Shown piece after piece: positions 14,438 to 21,313 of a DNA stretch of 25,647 bases. Within the stretch, counting starts at the first letter, position 1. Every line of letters starts with the position of its first letter. Source of the stretch: Actinomycetes bacterium (GTDB lineage Bacteria; Actinomycetota; Actinomycetes; Mycobacteriales; Mycobacteriaceae). Location of the stretch: NCBI GenBank assembly GCA_023415515.1, contig JAEZKH010000357.1:1-25647 (forward strand), in the 5' to 3' direction. The notes beneath the pieces are model-generated. The model was given only the letters and a program-made list of their open reading frames with translations, was not told the origin of the DNA and searched no databases. The translations under genes were made by a program, and so were the position numbers.

Positions 14438-15153
14438 CAAACGGCGGGCTGGGTGACGGTGACGGGCTTGTCCCAATCCGACAGCGTCATCTGGACGCTG
14501 TTGCCTGCCGACGGTTCCAGCTTGGCCTGAACCAACTTGTGGTCGCCGTCCTTCTCGATCCACGCGGTGCCGGGGACCGGACCGGTGGCGGCGATCGGCG
14601 GGGCGATGGCGTTCACCGCGTCAGCGCTCACCTGACCGGTCACTTTGACGGTCTCGACGCCGTTGACGGTCTCGGTGCCCTCGGACTTCGGGTCGCTGAA
14701 ATTGGCGAGAACGTTCGCCAGGCCCTTGTCCGGGTTCAGGATCGCCGAGATGTCGTACACGTCGGCGGCCGGACCCATGTCGATGAAGCTGTCGCCGGAC
14801 AGGGCGACGAAGAGTTTCGTGTCGATCACGACGAACTTGGCCTCGACGTCGCTGCCCTGGAACGTCAGTTTGGCGTTGCCTTGTGCGGCATCGGCCGGGA
14901 CCTGCGTCAGGTCACCGCTGAGCGTCTTGATCGGGAAGTCGTTGATGGTGCCTTCGACGGTCAATTCGAGGTGGATGCTCTTGAGCGCCCGCGTCGTCGC
15001 GTTGGACTCCTTCAGCAGCGTCGCCGCGTCGGGGAGGTTCTCACTCGACTTCCCCTCCGACGACGAACATCCGGCGAACAAGACTGTTGCGGCGAACAGT
15101 GCGGTGACCATTAGCCAAAGGGATCGGACTGCGTTTTTTGGGCGCGTCTGCAT
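14437..15153 (-). CDS. lprG: LprG lipoprotein (LppX_LprAFG family)
   Basis: This is a 238-residue lipoprotein. The signal peptide (basic RPKNAVR, then a hydrophobic core) ends in the lipobox LFAGC, with Cys29 as the lipidated residue. The mature part is an LppX/LprAFG fold that binds triacylated lipids in a hydrophobic pocket; DAATLLKESNATTRALKSIH is typical. LprG carries triacylglyceride and lipoarabinomannan across the periplasm and works with P55, encoded directly downstream in the same operon. The ATG at 15153 lies 6 bases after TACGAT, so the mRNA is likely leaderless; no ribosome site is present. Confidence 0.95.
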   Translation of the reverse strand: MQTRPKNAVRSLWLMVTALFAATVLFAGCSSSEGKSSENLPDAATLLKESNATTRALKSIHLELTVEGTINDFPIKTLSGDLTQVPADAAQGNAKLTFQGSDVEAKFVVIDTKLFVALSGDSFIDMGPAADVYDISAILNPDKGLANVLANFSDPKSEGTETVNGVETVKVTGQVSADAVNAIAPPIAATGPVPGTAWIEKDGDHKLVQAKLEPSAGNSVQMTLSDWDKPVTVTQPAV

Positions 15154-15159
15154 GAGTGC

Positions 15160-15165
15160 ATCGTA
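15160..15165 (-). promoter_or_regulatory. Candidate -10 box (TACGAT) of the lprG-P55 operon
   Basis: On the minus strand TACGAT is followed by 6 bases and the lprG ATG, placing the transcript start at or next to the A of the start codon. Its -35 region lies over the -10 box of the divergent ribE promoter, 16 bases away. Confidence 0.5.
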
Positions 15166-15181
15166 GAGGGTGACGCTCTCG

Positions 15182-15187
15182 TACCCT
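15182..15187 (+). promoter_or_regulatory. Candidate -10 box (TACCCT) of ribE
   Basis: TACCCT is followed by 7 bases and the GTG at 15195, a leaderless arrangement. It argues against the ATG at 15189, which would lie upstream of the transcript start. There is no space for an FMN riboswitch before ribE. Confidence 0.5.
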
Positions 15188-15194
15188 GATGGGC

Positions 15195-15800
15195 GTGTTC
15201 ACGGGAATCGTCGAAGAACTGGGCGAAGTGGTCGGCAGGGAAGACCTCGGAGATTCGGCCCGCTTCGCGATCCAGGGGCCCGTCGTCACAGCGGATGCCG
15301 GGCATGGCGACTCGATCGCCGTCAACGGTGTCTGCCTGACCGTCGTCGAGGTGCAGGCAGGTGGCCAGTTCTCCGCGGACGTGATGAAGGAGACACTGGA
15401 CCGGTCGAGTCTCGGCGGTCTCGTCGTCGGCAGCCAGGTGAACCTGGAGCGGGCCGCCGCCCTGAACAGTCGCCTCGGCGGGCACATCGTGCAGGGCCAT
15501 GTCGACGGAACCGGACATGTGATTGCGCGCACACCGTCGCAACATTGGGAGGTCGTTCGGATCGCGCTGCCCACGGCGCTGTCCCGCTACGTCGTGGAGA
15601 AGGGCTCGATCACCGTCGACGGCATTTCGCTGACGGTGTCCGGTCTGGGCCACGACTGGTTCGAGGTGTCGTTGATCCCCACCACCCTGAAGCTGACCAC
15701 ATTGGGACGGGCGCCCGTGGGCACCCAGGTGAACCTCGAGGTCGACGTCATCGCCAAATATGTCGAGCGGCTCTTGAAGGGCGATGACCAGTCTCGCTAG
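15195..15800 (+). CDS. ribE: Riboflavin synthase alpha chain
   Basis: This enzyme dismutates two 6,7-dimethyl-8-ribityllumazine molecules into riboflavin and the pyrimidinedione. Two lumazine-binding repeats are visible, each with a matching core: GDSIAVNGVCLTVV and KGSITVDGISLTVSG. GGHIVQGHVDGTG marks the repeat junction. I chose GTG at 15195 because it gives the family-standard (M/V)FTGIVEE start and 201 residues, and lies 7 bases from a -10 box; ATG at 15189 would add Met-Gly only. The gene is divergent from lprG. In M. tuberculosis the same gene is called ribC. Confidence 0.95.
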   Translation: MFTGIVEELGEVVGREDLGDSARFAIQGPVVTADAGHGDSIAVNGVCLTVVEVQAGGQFSADVMKETLDRSSLGGLVVGSQVNLERAAALNSRLGGHIVQGHVDGTGHVIARTPSQHWEVVRIALPTALSRYVVEKGSITVDGISLTVSGLGHDWFEVSLIPTTLKLTTLGRAPVGTQVNLEVDVIAKYVERLLKGDDQSR

Positions 15801-15908
15801 GCGCGAGCGTTCGGCGGGCAACACCGTTTCGTGGTTCGTCGGAGTGGGCACACGTCGCGCAGTAGCGCGTCGAGCACACAGTCGACTTCACGAGGGAAGA
15901 AGCGCCAA

Positions 15909-16217
15909 ATGATTGCGTTCGCGGTGGTCTTGCTGGTGGTAGCTGTCGTCCTGATCATGTTCGGGCTGGTCCTGTACGGCAACGGTGTCGGCGAGGTGCC
16001 CGACGAGGTGGGCCGGGACGTGGCAGCCACCAGGCGCGGGGTCGGGCGAATCTCGCGGAAGGAACTGTTTGCGCGGCTGAAGACGTCAGCCCGCGAGATG
16101 ACCGACGCGAATGCCGGCCGAGACCAGAGGCTGACGGCGACGGGAGCGTTCTGCGTCATGACTGGCCTGGTCGTCACGGCCATCGCCGTGCTGGCGTTCG
16201 TCGCCGCCCTCGTGTGA
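15909..16217 (+). CDS. Small two-helix membrane protein of unknown function
   Basis: This 102-residue protein has an N-terminal membrane helix (about 2-22, MIAFAVVLLVVAVVLIMFGL), a charged cytoplasmic stretch (about 35-75, with many Arg/Lys/Glu) and a second helix at the C-terminus (about 80-102). The ATG at 15909 has GAGGGA at 15892-15897, a rather long spacing; an earlier ATG at 15831 would put a basic, non-family-like stretch before the helix. It sits between ribE and ribBA, where mycobacteria usually carry small hypothetical genes. I do not recognise a family. Confidence 0.65.
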   Translation: MIAFAVVLLVVAVVLIMFGLVLYGNGVGEVPDEVGRDVAATRRGVGRISRKELFARLKTSAREMTDANAGRDQRLTATGAFCVMTGLVVTAIAVLAFVAALV

Positions 16218-16260
16218 AGCCCGTCCACTGAATTCGCAGCACAGCCGGGGTGACGGGCGC

Positions 16261-16266
16261 CATAAT
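16261..16266 (+). promoter_or_regulatory. Weak candidate -10 box (CATAAT)
   Basis: CATAAT differs from TATAAT by one base and would start transcription near 16273, 28 bases before the secreted-protein ATG. A partial -35 (AGCACA at 16238-16243) lies 17 bases upstream, with only its last three bases matching. Confidence 0.3.
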
Positions 16267-16300
16267 GACCGCGGGTCGGGCGATCAGAAGGATGTGCGCA

Positions 16301-16561
16301 ATGAAGAAGCTGGCAACAGCGCTGGTGTTGGCCGCAGGGGCAGCCGTCGTCCCGATCGCCGCGGCGCCGGGGGCGCAGGCCGACATCTGTGCGGGTGCGC
16401 ACGGCCGTCACGTCGGGGTGGGCGGCTGCACCGACGTCGCCGGTGACGTGGCCACCGGTGTGGCGATCGCGTCGGCGGCCACTCCGTACGTGCCGGGCGA
16501 GGTGCCGTGCTACACGGTCGAGGGTGTTCCTTATTACACCCCGCCGGGTGACCCCTGCTGA
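16301..16561 (+). CDS. Small secreted cysteine-containing protein
   Basis: This 86-residue precursor has a clear Sec signal peptide: MKK, then a hydrophobic Ala/Val core, with a likely cut after AQA (residue 27). The mature protein of about 59 residues has four cysteines (DIC, GGC, VPC, DPC), enough for two disulfides, and a Pro/Tyr-rich end (GVPYYTPPGDPC). The ATG at 16301 has AAGGA at 16288-16292. No catalytic motif is seen, and I do not recognise a named family. Small secreted proteins of this look are common in mycobacteria. It precedes ribBA but has no obvious link to riboflavin. Confidence 0.75.
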   Translation: MKKLATALVLAAGAAVVPIAAAPGAQADICAGAHGRHVGVGGCTDVAGDVATGVAIASAATPYVPGEVPCYTVEGVPYYTPPGDPC

Positions 16562-16629
16562 CAGACGCCCGGCAGGCAGCTGGCAATAATCGCCACTTCA
16601 TCGTGGTTCATACTGGACACGATGGCGAT

Positions 16630-16646
16630 GGTTCCGCGAGGGAACC
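16630..16646 (+). promoter_or_regulatory. Hairpin in the ribBA leader
   Basis: GGTTCC-GCGAG-GGAACC is a perfect 6-base-pair stem ending four bases before the AAGGTGG ribosome site (16650-16656) of ribBA. It could influence ribosome access. No FMN-riboswitch-like structure is visible in the roughly 100 bases available. Confidence 0.3.
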
Positions 16647-16661
16647 GGCAAGGTGGCGAAG

Positions 16662-17933
16662 ATGACGAGGTTGGACTCCGTCGAGCGGGCGGTAGCCGAC
16701 ATTGCGGCGGGTAAGGCTGTCGTGGTCATCGACGACGAGGACCGCGAGAACGAGGGCGACCTCATCTTCGCCGCCGAGAAGGCGACACCCGAGCTCGTCG
16801 CGTTCATGGTCCGCTACACCTCCGGTTATCTGTGCGTGCCACTCGACGGCGCGGTGTGCGACAAACTGGGGCTGCTGCCGATGTATGCGGTCAACCAGGA
16901 CAAGCACGGCACCGCCTACACCGTCACCGTCGACGCGAAGCAGGGTGTCGGCACCGGCATCTCGGCGTCGGACCGCGCCACCACGATGCGGCTGCTGGCC
17001 GACCCGACGAGCGTCGCCGACGACTTCACCCGGCCCGGCCACGTGGTTCCGCTGCGCGCCAAGGACGGCGGGGTGCTGCGCAGGCCCGGTCACACCGAGG
17101 CCGCGGTCGATCTGGCGCGGATGGCAGGCCTTCAGCCCGCGGGCGCGATCTGCGAGATCGTCAGCCAGAAGGACGAGGGCGCGATGGCGCAGACCGACGA
17201 ACTGCGGGTCTTCGCCGACGAGCACGACCTCGCGCTGATCTCGATCGCCGACCTCATCGAGTGGCGCCGCAAGCACGAGAAGCACATCGAACGCGTCGCC
17301 GAGGCGCGCATCCCGACCCGGCACGGCGAGTTTCGGGCCGTCGGCTACACCAGCATCTACGAGGACGTCGAGCACGTCGCGCTGGTGCGGGGCGACATCG
17401 CCGGGCCCGACGCCGACGGGCATGACGTCCTGGTGCGCGTGCACTCCGAGTGCCTCACCGGAGACGTCTTCGGTTCCCGCCGCTGTGACTGCGGACCGCA
17501 ACTGGACGCGGCGCTGGCGATGGTGGCACGGGAGGGGCGCGGCGTGGTGCTCTACATGCGCGGCCACGAGGGTCGCGGCATCGGGTTGATGCACAAGTTG
17601 CAGGCCTACCAACTGCAGGACGCCGGCGACGACACCGTCGACGCGAACCTCAAGCTCGGGCTGCCCGCCGATGCGCGCGACTACGGCACCGGCGCGCAGA
17701 TCCTGGTCGACCTCGGCGTCCGGTCGATGCGGCTGCTGACCAACAATCCGGCCAAGCGGGTGGGGTTGGACGGCTACGGCCTGCACATCATCGAGCGCGT
17801 GCCGCTGCCGGTGCGGGCCAACTCGGAGAACATCCGATATCTGATGACCAAACGCGACCGGATGGGCCATGACCTGGTCGGGCTCGACGACTACGACGAG
17901 GTCATGCCGGGCGAATTCGGCGGAGCCGTATGA
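16662..17933 (+). CDS. ribBA: Bifunctional DHBP synthase / GTP cyclohydrolase II RibBA
   Basis: This is a 423-residue fusion covering the first steps of both riboflavin branches. The N-terminal 3,4-dihydroxy-2-butanone 4-phosphate synthase (about 1-205) has DDEDRENEGDL, GTGISASDRATT and RPGHTEAAVDL. The C-terminal GTP cyclohydrolase II (about 206-405) has the zinc site HSECLTGDVFGSRRCDCG, then MRGHEGRGIGL and LLTNNPAKR. ATG at 16662 gives MTRLDSVERA, as in the M. tuberculosis RibA2 protein, with AAGGTGG 5 bases upstream; a GTG at 16653 would add three residues. It overlaps ribH as ATGA. Confidence 0.95.
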   Translation: MTRLDSVERAVADIAAGKAVVVIDDEDRENEGDLIFAAEKATPELVAFMVRYTSGYLCVPLDGAVCDKLGLLPMYAVNQDKHGTAYTVTVDAKQGVGTGISASDRATTMRLLADPTSVADDFTRPGHVVPLRAKDGGVLRRPGHTEAAVDLARMAGLQPAGAICEIVSQKDEGAMAQTDELRVFADEHDLALISIADLIEWRRKHEKHIERVAEARIPTRHGEFRAVGYTSIYEDVEHVALVRGDIAGPDADGHDVLVRVHSECLTGDVFGSRRCDCGPQLDAALAMVAREGRGVVLYMRGHEGRGIGLMHKLQAYQLQDAGDDTVDANLKLGLPADARDYGTGAQILVDLGVRSMRLLTNNPAKRVGLDGYGLHIIERVPLPVRANSENIRYLMTKRDRMGHDLVGLDDYDEVMPGEFGGAV

Positions 17934-18406
17934 GCCCAGCCGCGGGTGTTCCTGACCTGCCGCAGATCGACGCATCGGGAGTCAGGCTGGCGATTGTCGC
18001 CAGCACGTGGCACGAGACGATCTGCGATGCGCTGCTCGACGGTGCCCGCAGGATGGCGGCGAGCGCAGGCATCGACAGGCCGACCGTTGCTCGCGTCCTC
18101 GGTGCGATCGAGATTCCGGTGGTGGCCCAGGCGTTGGCAGCCGATCACGACGCCGTCGTGGCACTTGGTGTGGTGATCCGCGGTGAGACACCGCATTTCG
18201 ATTACGTCTGCGATGCGGTCACGCAGGGGTTGACGCGGGTGTCGCTGGATCTGTCGACGCCGGTGGCCAACGGAGTCCTGACCACCGACACCGAAGAGCA
18301 GGCGCTGGCCAGGGCCGGGCTGCCTGACTCGACGGAGGACAAGGGCGCCCAGGCTGCGGCCGCCGCGCTTTCCACCGCATTGACGCTTCGCGACCTGCGG
18401 GCATGA
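17930..18406 (+). CDS. ribH: 6,7-dimethyl-8-ribityllumazine synthase
   Basis: This 158-residue enzyme condenses the pyrimidinedione from RibD with the butanone phosphate from RibBA to make lumazine, the substrate of RibE. The family core VVALGVVIRGETPHFDYVCD is present, with the catalytic His at residue 89. GVLTTDTEEQALARAG follows. It starts by ATGA overlap with ribBA and ends by ATGA overlap with the next gene, so the three are probably translated in step. The assembly is likely an oligomeric shell, as in other lumazine synthases. Confidence 0.96.
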   Translation: MSPAAGVPDLPQIDASGVRLAIVASTWHETICDALLDGARRMAASAGIDRPTVARVLGAIEIPVVAQALAADHDAVVALGVVIRGETPHFDYVCDAVTQGLTRVSLDLSTPVANGVLTTDTEEQALARAGLPDSTEDKGAQAAAAALSTALTLRDLRA

Positions 18407-18861
18407 GCGACACCGACTGGGACCTCGAGGTACGCCCGCATCTGACACCGTATTTCGCCTACGGCGCCGCGGCGCTGATCCTGGCCGCCCACGTGATCGT
18501 CGGTGTGCTGCTGAAGATCTCGTCGACCGGGGTCATCTTCCAGACCGCCGACCAAGTGGCGATCGCCTTGCTCGGTGCCGTCATCGCGTGTGCCGTGCTG
18601 TTGTTCGCCAGGCCGAGACTGCGTGTCGGCGCCGACGGTGTCTCGGTGCGTAACCTGCTCGGCGACAAGTTGATCCCATGGTCCGATGTCGTCGGTGTCA
18701 CGTTTCCGCGCGGCGCGCGGTGGGCCAGGGTCGATCTGGCCGACGACGAATACATCCCCGTGATGGCGATCCAGGCCGTCGACAAGGAACGGGCCGTCGA
18801 AGCGATGGACAGCGTGCGCGGCCTGCTGGGGCGCTATCGCCCCGACCTCAACGCACCTTGA
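18403..18861 (+). CDS. PH-domain membrane protein (Rv1417-like)
   Basis: This 152-residue membrane protein has two adjoining helices (about residues 20-68) and then a small bacterial PH-like domain (about 68-145). The segment LRVGADGVSVRNLLGDKLIPWSDVVGV is typical of the bPH_6 group. It overlaps ribH by ATGA and is the last gene of the riboflavin run, as Rv1417 is in M. tuberculosis. The function is unknown. The position suggests a link to flavin production or transport, but nothing in the protein shows it. Its end overlaps the convergent acetyltransferase gene by 14 bases. Confidence 0.87.
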   Translation: MSDTDWDLEVRPHLTPYFAYGAAALILAAHVIVGVLLKISSTGVIFQTADQVAIALLGAVIACAVLLFARPRLRVGADGVSVRNLLGDKLIPWSDVVGVTFPRGARWARVDLADDEYIPVMAIQAVDKERAVEAMDSVRGLLGRYRPDLNAP

Positions 18862-19315
18862 GCGACATTGCGACTTCGTCGCGTGCGTTGACGCGTTCGC
18901 CGGTGACCGGCAGGAATCCCAGGTTCTCGTAGACGCCTCTGGCGACAGCGTTGTCCACGGCCACCCTCAAGGTGACGACCTGCGCCTGCCGGTCCCGCGC
19001 CCATCTCACTGCGGCTTCCACCAGCTGCCGAGCGAGGCCATGGCCGCGCGCCGCGGGATCGAGCCAAAGTGAGTACAGGTAAACGGTTTCCGCGTTCTCC
19101 TGCTGCGCGCCGATGAGCCCGACCGGCTTGTCGTCGAGCATCGCGGCGAACTGCGCGTGTTCGCGGAGCCGCCTGCGCCACTGTGCGGCGGTGAACGTCG
19201 ACTCCTGGCGGTACTGCGGATCGTCTTCGCCGAGGGAGTCTGTCAGCGCGCGCAGTCGAACGGTTGCGAACAGTCGCCAGTCCGTTTCGGTCAGCCTGAC
19301 CACCCGCGCTGTCAC
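18848..19315 (-). CDS. GNAT family N-acetyltransferase
   Basis: This is a 155-residue Gcn5-related acetyltransferase. The acetyl-CoA pyrophosphate loop is R90-GHGLA (motif A, R/QxxGxG/A), after the beta strand VYLYSLWLDP. The ending VTLRVAVDNAVARGVYENLG is the usual motif B. The start is GTG at 19315, which overlaps the stop of the upstream ggt gene (GTGA); the much longer frame upstream is antisense-like, Arg-rich and not real. It is translationally coupled to the gamma-glutamyltransferase. The substrate is unknown; a small amine or amino acid would fit the neighbour, but that is a guess. Confidence 0.9.
   Translation of the reverse strand: MTARVVRLTETDWRLFATVRLRALTDSLGEDDPQYRQESTFTAAQWRRRLREHAQFAAMLDDKPVGLIGAQQENAETVYLYSLWLDPAARGHGLARQLVEAAVRWARDRQAQVVTLRVAVDNAVARGVYENLGFLPVTGERVNARDEVAMSLKVR
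18870..18882. terminator. Weak candidate hairpin after the riboflavin run
   Basis: GCGAC-TTC-GTCGC is a 5-base-pair stem 8 bases past the stop of the PH-domain gene and inside the convergent acetyltransferase gene. It is short and has no U-tract. Confidence 0.2.
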
Positions 19316-21234
19316 CGGGGGTCGCCCATCACCAGCCCCTCGCGACGCGGATCCGCCCCGCCTGCCCAGCCCGGGCTGTCGCGCACGATCGCGGAAAGTC
19401 CGCTGGACTGGTCGGCGAGATCGACCTGATGGCCCAGCTTGCGTAAGCCCTGCACCAGTGAATCGTGGTCGCCGTCGTCGGCGGTGTCGATGTCGGGGTG
19501 CTCGCCGCCGACATTGGTCTTCGGTGAGTTCGCCGCTCCGAAATCGACCATGCCGACTGCCTGCTGCGGGTCCATACCCCAATCAAGCATCCCGACAACG
19601 GTTTTGACGACGAATTGAATGATCACCGAGCCGCCGGGAGATCCGACCGTGGCAAACAGCGGACCGCGGTTCGCGCCGTCGCGTTCGAAGATCAAGGTCG
19701 GCGCCATGGTGCTGCGTGGCCGCTTACCCGGCGCGACACGATTGGGCACGGGCATGCCGTCGGAGTCGGTGGGCTCGGCCGAGAAATCCGTGAGCTGGTT
19801 GTTGAGGATGAAGCCGTCGACCATGTGGTACGAGCCGAACTGTGATTCAACGGTGGTGGTGAGCGAAGCGGCGTTGCCCAGCGAATCGATCACGCTGATG
19901 TGGCTGGTGCCGTGTTCGGGCACGGGGGCGGGCGTCGACTCCGAGGCGCCGAACTCGCCGGGCTTCGCGGTGCCCATGCTGCGCTGTTCGGAGATCAGCG
20001 CAGCGCGCTGGGCGAGGTAGTCGCTGTTCAGCAGCGTGTTCGGCGTGCCGCCCGGCAGCGGGACGAAATCGGTGTCGGCGACGTACTTGTCGCGGTCGGC
20101 GTAGGCGAGGCGCTCGGCTTCGGAGATCAGATGCACCCCCATCACCGACGGCTTACCGCCGTTGCGGTCCATCTCGGTGGGCTTGTGCTCGGCCATCGGA
20201 AACCGTTGGAGCATGCCGAGCGTGGCAGCCACCGCGATGCCACCCGACGACGGGGGCGGCATACCGCAGACCTCCTTGTCGCGGTACGGCACGCATATCG
20301 GATCGCGCTGCGTGGCCCGATAGGTCGCGAGGTCCTCCACCGTCATCAGGCTGGGGGTGCGTCCGCCCGAGGTGTCCGCCGCGGCCGCGACGATGGCCTC
20401 GGCGATGTCGCCGGTGTAGAAGGACTGCGGATCAGTTGCGATGACGCCCAACGTCTTCGCGTACGCCGGGTTGGTGAGCTTGGTGCCCGCGGTCTTCGGG
20501 CCGCCGTCGGGGTTGAGGAAATATTCGGCAGCCTGCGGATCGACTCTCAGGTTCTCGGCGGCGTCGGCGATCGCCGCGGCCAGCCGAGGGCTGATGTCGA
20601 AGCCGTCGTCGGCCATCGTCACCGCCGGGGTGAACAGATCGCGCCACGGAGTGTTGCCGTGCTGCCGGTGGACGTCGGCGAGCATGGCGACGATTCCCGG
20701 TACCCCGATGGACCGCCCCGATGCCCTGGTATCCGGTTTCGGCTCGCTGCGGTCGGTCTCGGAGATCCATCGCAGGTACCACTCGGACGCCGCGGCAGGA
20801 GCGGTCTCGCGCCCGTCGTAGGCCTGCACAGAGCCCGCCGCGGCGTCGTAGTACAGCAGGAACCCTCCGCCTCCGACGCCCGACGACTGCGGCTCCACGA
20901 GGCCGAGCACGGCCTGGGCGGCCACTATCGCGTCAGCGGCGGTGCCTCCGTTCTCGAGCACATCGCAGGCAGCCTGGGTGGCCAGCGGGTTGGCGGTGGC
21001 GACGGCGTAGTGCGCGGTGTGCACCACTGTCATGTCTTTCCGGTAGCCCGTGGCGACCTCCGGGGACCCCGCGCCTGCGGCCTGCGACGTCTTCGGTGCG
21101 GGCGTGCCGTTGGCCACGACCTCGCAGGGACCGGCCGCTGCGGGCGGCGGCTTCTCGTCCGTTCCGCAGCCGGCCAGCACCAGGACGACCCCCGCCAGCA
21201 GGGCCGTCAGCTTTCGCATCGACGGGATGATCAT
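19312..21234 (-). CDS. ggt: Gamma-glutamyltransferase, lipoprotein (GgtB-like)
   Basis: This 640-residue Ntn-hydrolase cleaves and transfers the gamma-glutamyl group of glutathione-like substrates outside the membrane. The lipobox VLAGC places the lipidated Cys at residue 23. Motifs are AYDGRETAP near the substrate site, MPPPSSGGI, the self-cleavage nucleophile Thr443 in HGTSHISVID (GNAASLTTTV follows) and the oxyanion loop GSPGGSVI. All key residues are present, so the precursor should mature into two chains. ATG at 21234 has GAGGAG just upstream; ATG at 21219 is an alternative. The length and lipoprotein signal match M. tuberculosis GgtB (Rv2394) better than the cytosolic-type GgtA. It is coupled to a GNAT gene. 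Confidence 0.93.
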   Translation of the reverse strand: MIIPSMRKLTALLAGVVLVLAGCGTDEKPPPAAAGPCEVVANGTPAPKTSQAAGAGSPEVATGYRKDMTVVHTAHYAVATANPLATQAACDVLENGGTAADAIVAAQAVLGLVEPQSSGVGGGGFLLYYDAAAGSVQAYDGRETAPAAASEWYLRWISETDRSEPKPDTRASGRSIGVPGIVAMLADVHRQHGNTPWRDLFTPAVTMADDGFDISPRLAAAIADAAENLRVDPQAAEYFLNPDGGPKTAGTKLTNPAYAKTLGVIATDPQSFYTGDIAEAIVAAAADTSGGRTPSLMTVEDLATYRATQRDPICVPYRDKEVCGMPPPSSGGIAVAATLGMLQRFPMAEHKPTEMDRNGGKPSVMGVHLISEAERLAYADRDKYVADTDFVPLPGGTPNTLLNSDYLAQRAALISEQRSMGTAKPGEFGASESTPAPVPEHGTSHISVIDSLGNAASLTTTVESQFGSYHMVDGFILNNQLTDFSAEPTDSDGMPVPNRVAPGKRPRSTMAPTLIFERDGANRGPLFATVGSPGGSVIIQFVVKTVVGMLDWGMDPQQAVGMVDFGAANSPKTNVGGEHPDIDTADDGDHDSLVQGLRKLGHQVDLADQSSGLSAIVRDSPGWAGGADPRREGLVMGDPR

Positions 21235-21267
21235 TGCTCCTCGCGTCCGCGGGTTCGCATCAATGAA

Positions 21268-21273
21268 ACGGTA
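21268..21273 (-). promoter_or_regulatory. Candidate -10 box (TACCGT) of ggt
   Basis: TACCGT on the minus strand fits TANNNT and would start a transcript about 27 bases before the ggt ATG, leaving room for the GAGGAG ribosome site. It is divergent from the uvrC promoter. Confidence 0.35.
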
Positions 21274-21301
21274 GATCATCGGCCGCGTCTGACACCGGCA
21301 G

Positions 21302-21307
21302 TAACCT
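21302..21307 (+). promoter_or_regulatory. Candidate -10 box (TAACCT) of uvrC
   Basis: TAACCT is followed by 6 bases and the GTG at 21314, a leaderless arrangement; no ribosome site exists upstream of the GTG. No LexA-type SOS box is visible between 21235 and 21313. Confidence 0.5.
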
Positions 21308-21313
21308 GGATCC

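Noticed and set aside
14438..14563. N-terminal extension of the P55 frame into lprG
   Set aside because: The extra 42 residues are not transporter-like and overlap lprG; ATG 14437 joins the lprG stop and gives a normal MFS start.
15189..15191. ATG at 15189 as start of ribE
   Set aside because: It is one base after the -10 box and would be upstream of the predicted transcript start; GTG 15195 gives the family-standard N-terminus.
15793..15807. Hairpin CTCGC-TAGGC-GCGAG at the ribE stop, and CGCGC-AGTA-GCGCG at 15856-15869, as terminators
   Set aside because: Five-base-pair stems without U-tracts are expected often by chance at this GC content.
16562..16661. FMN riboswitch before ribBA
   Set aside because: Only about 100 bases are available and no RFN-type conserved segments are visible; only one short hairpin is present.
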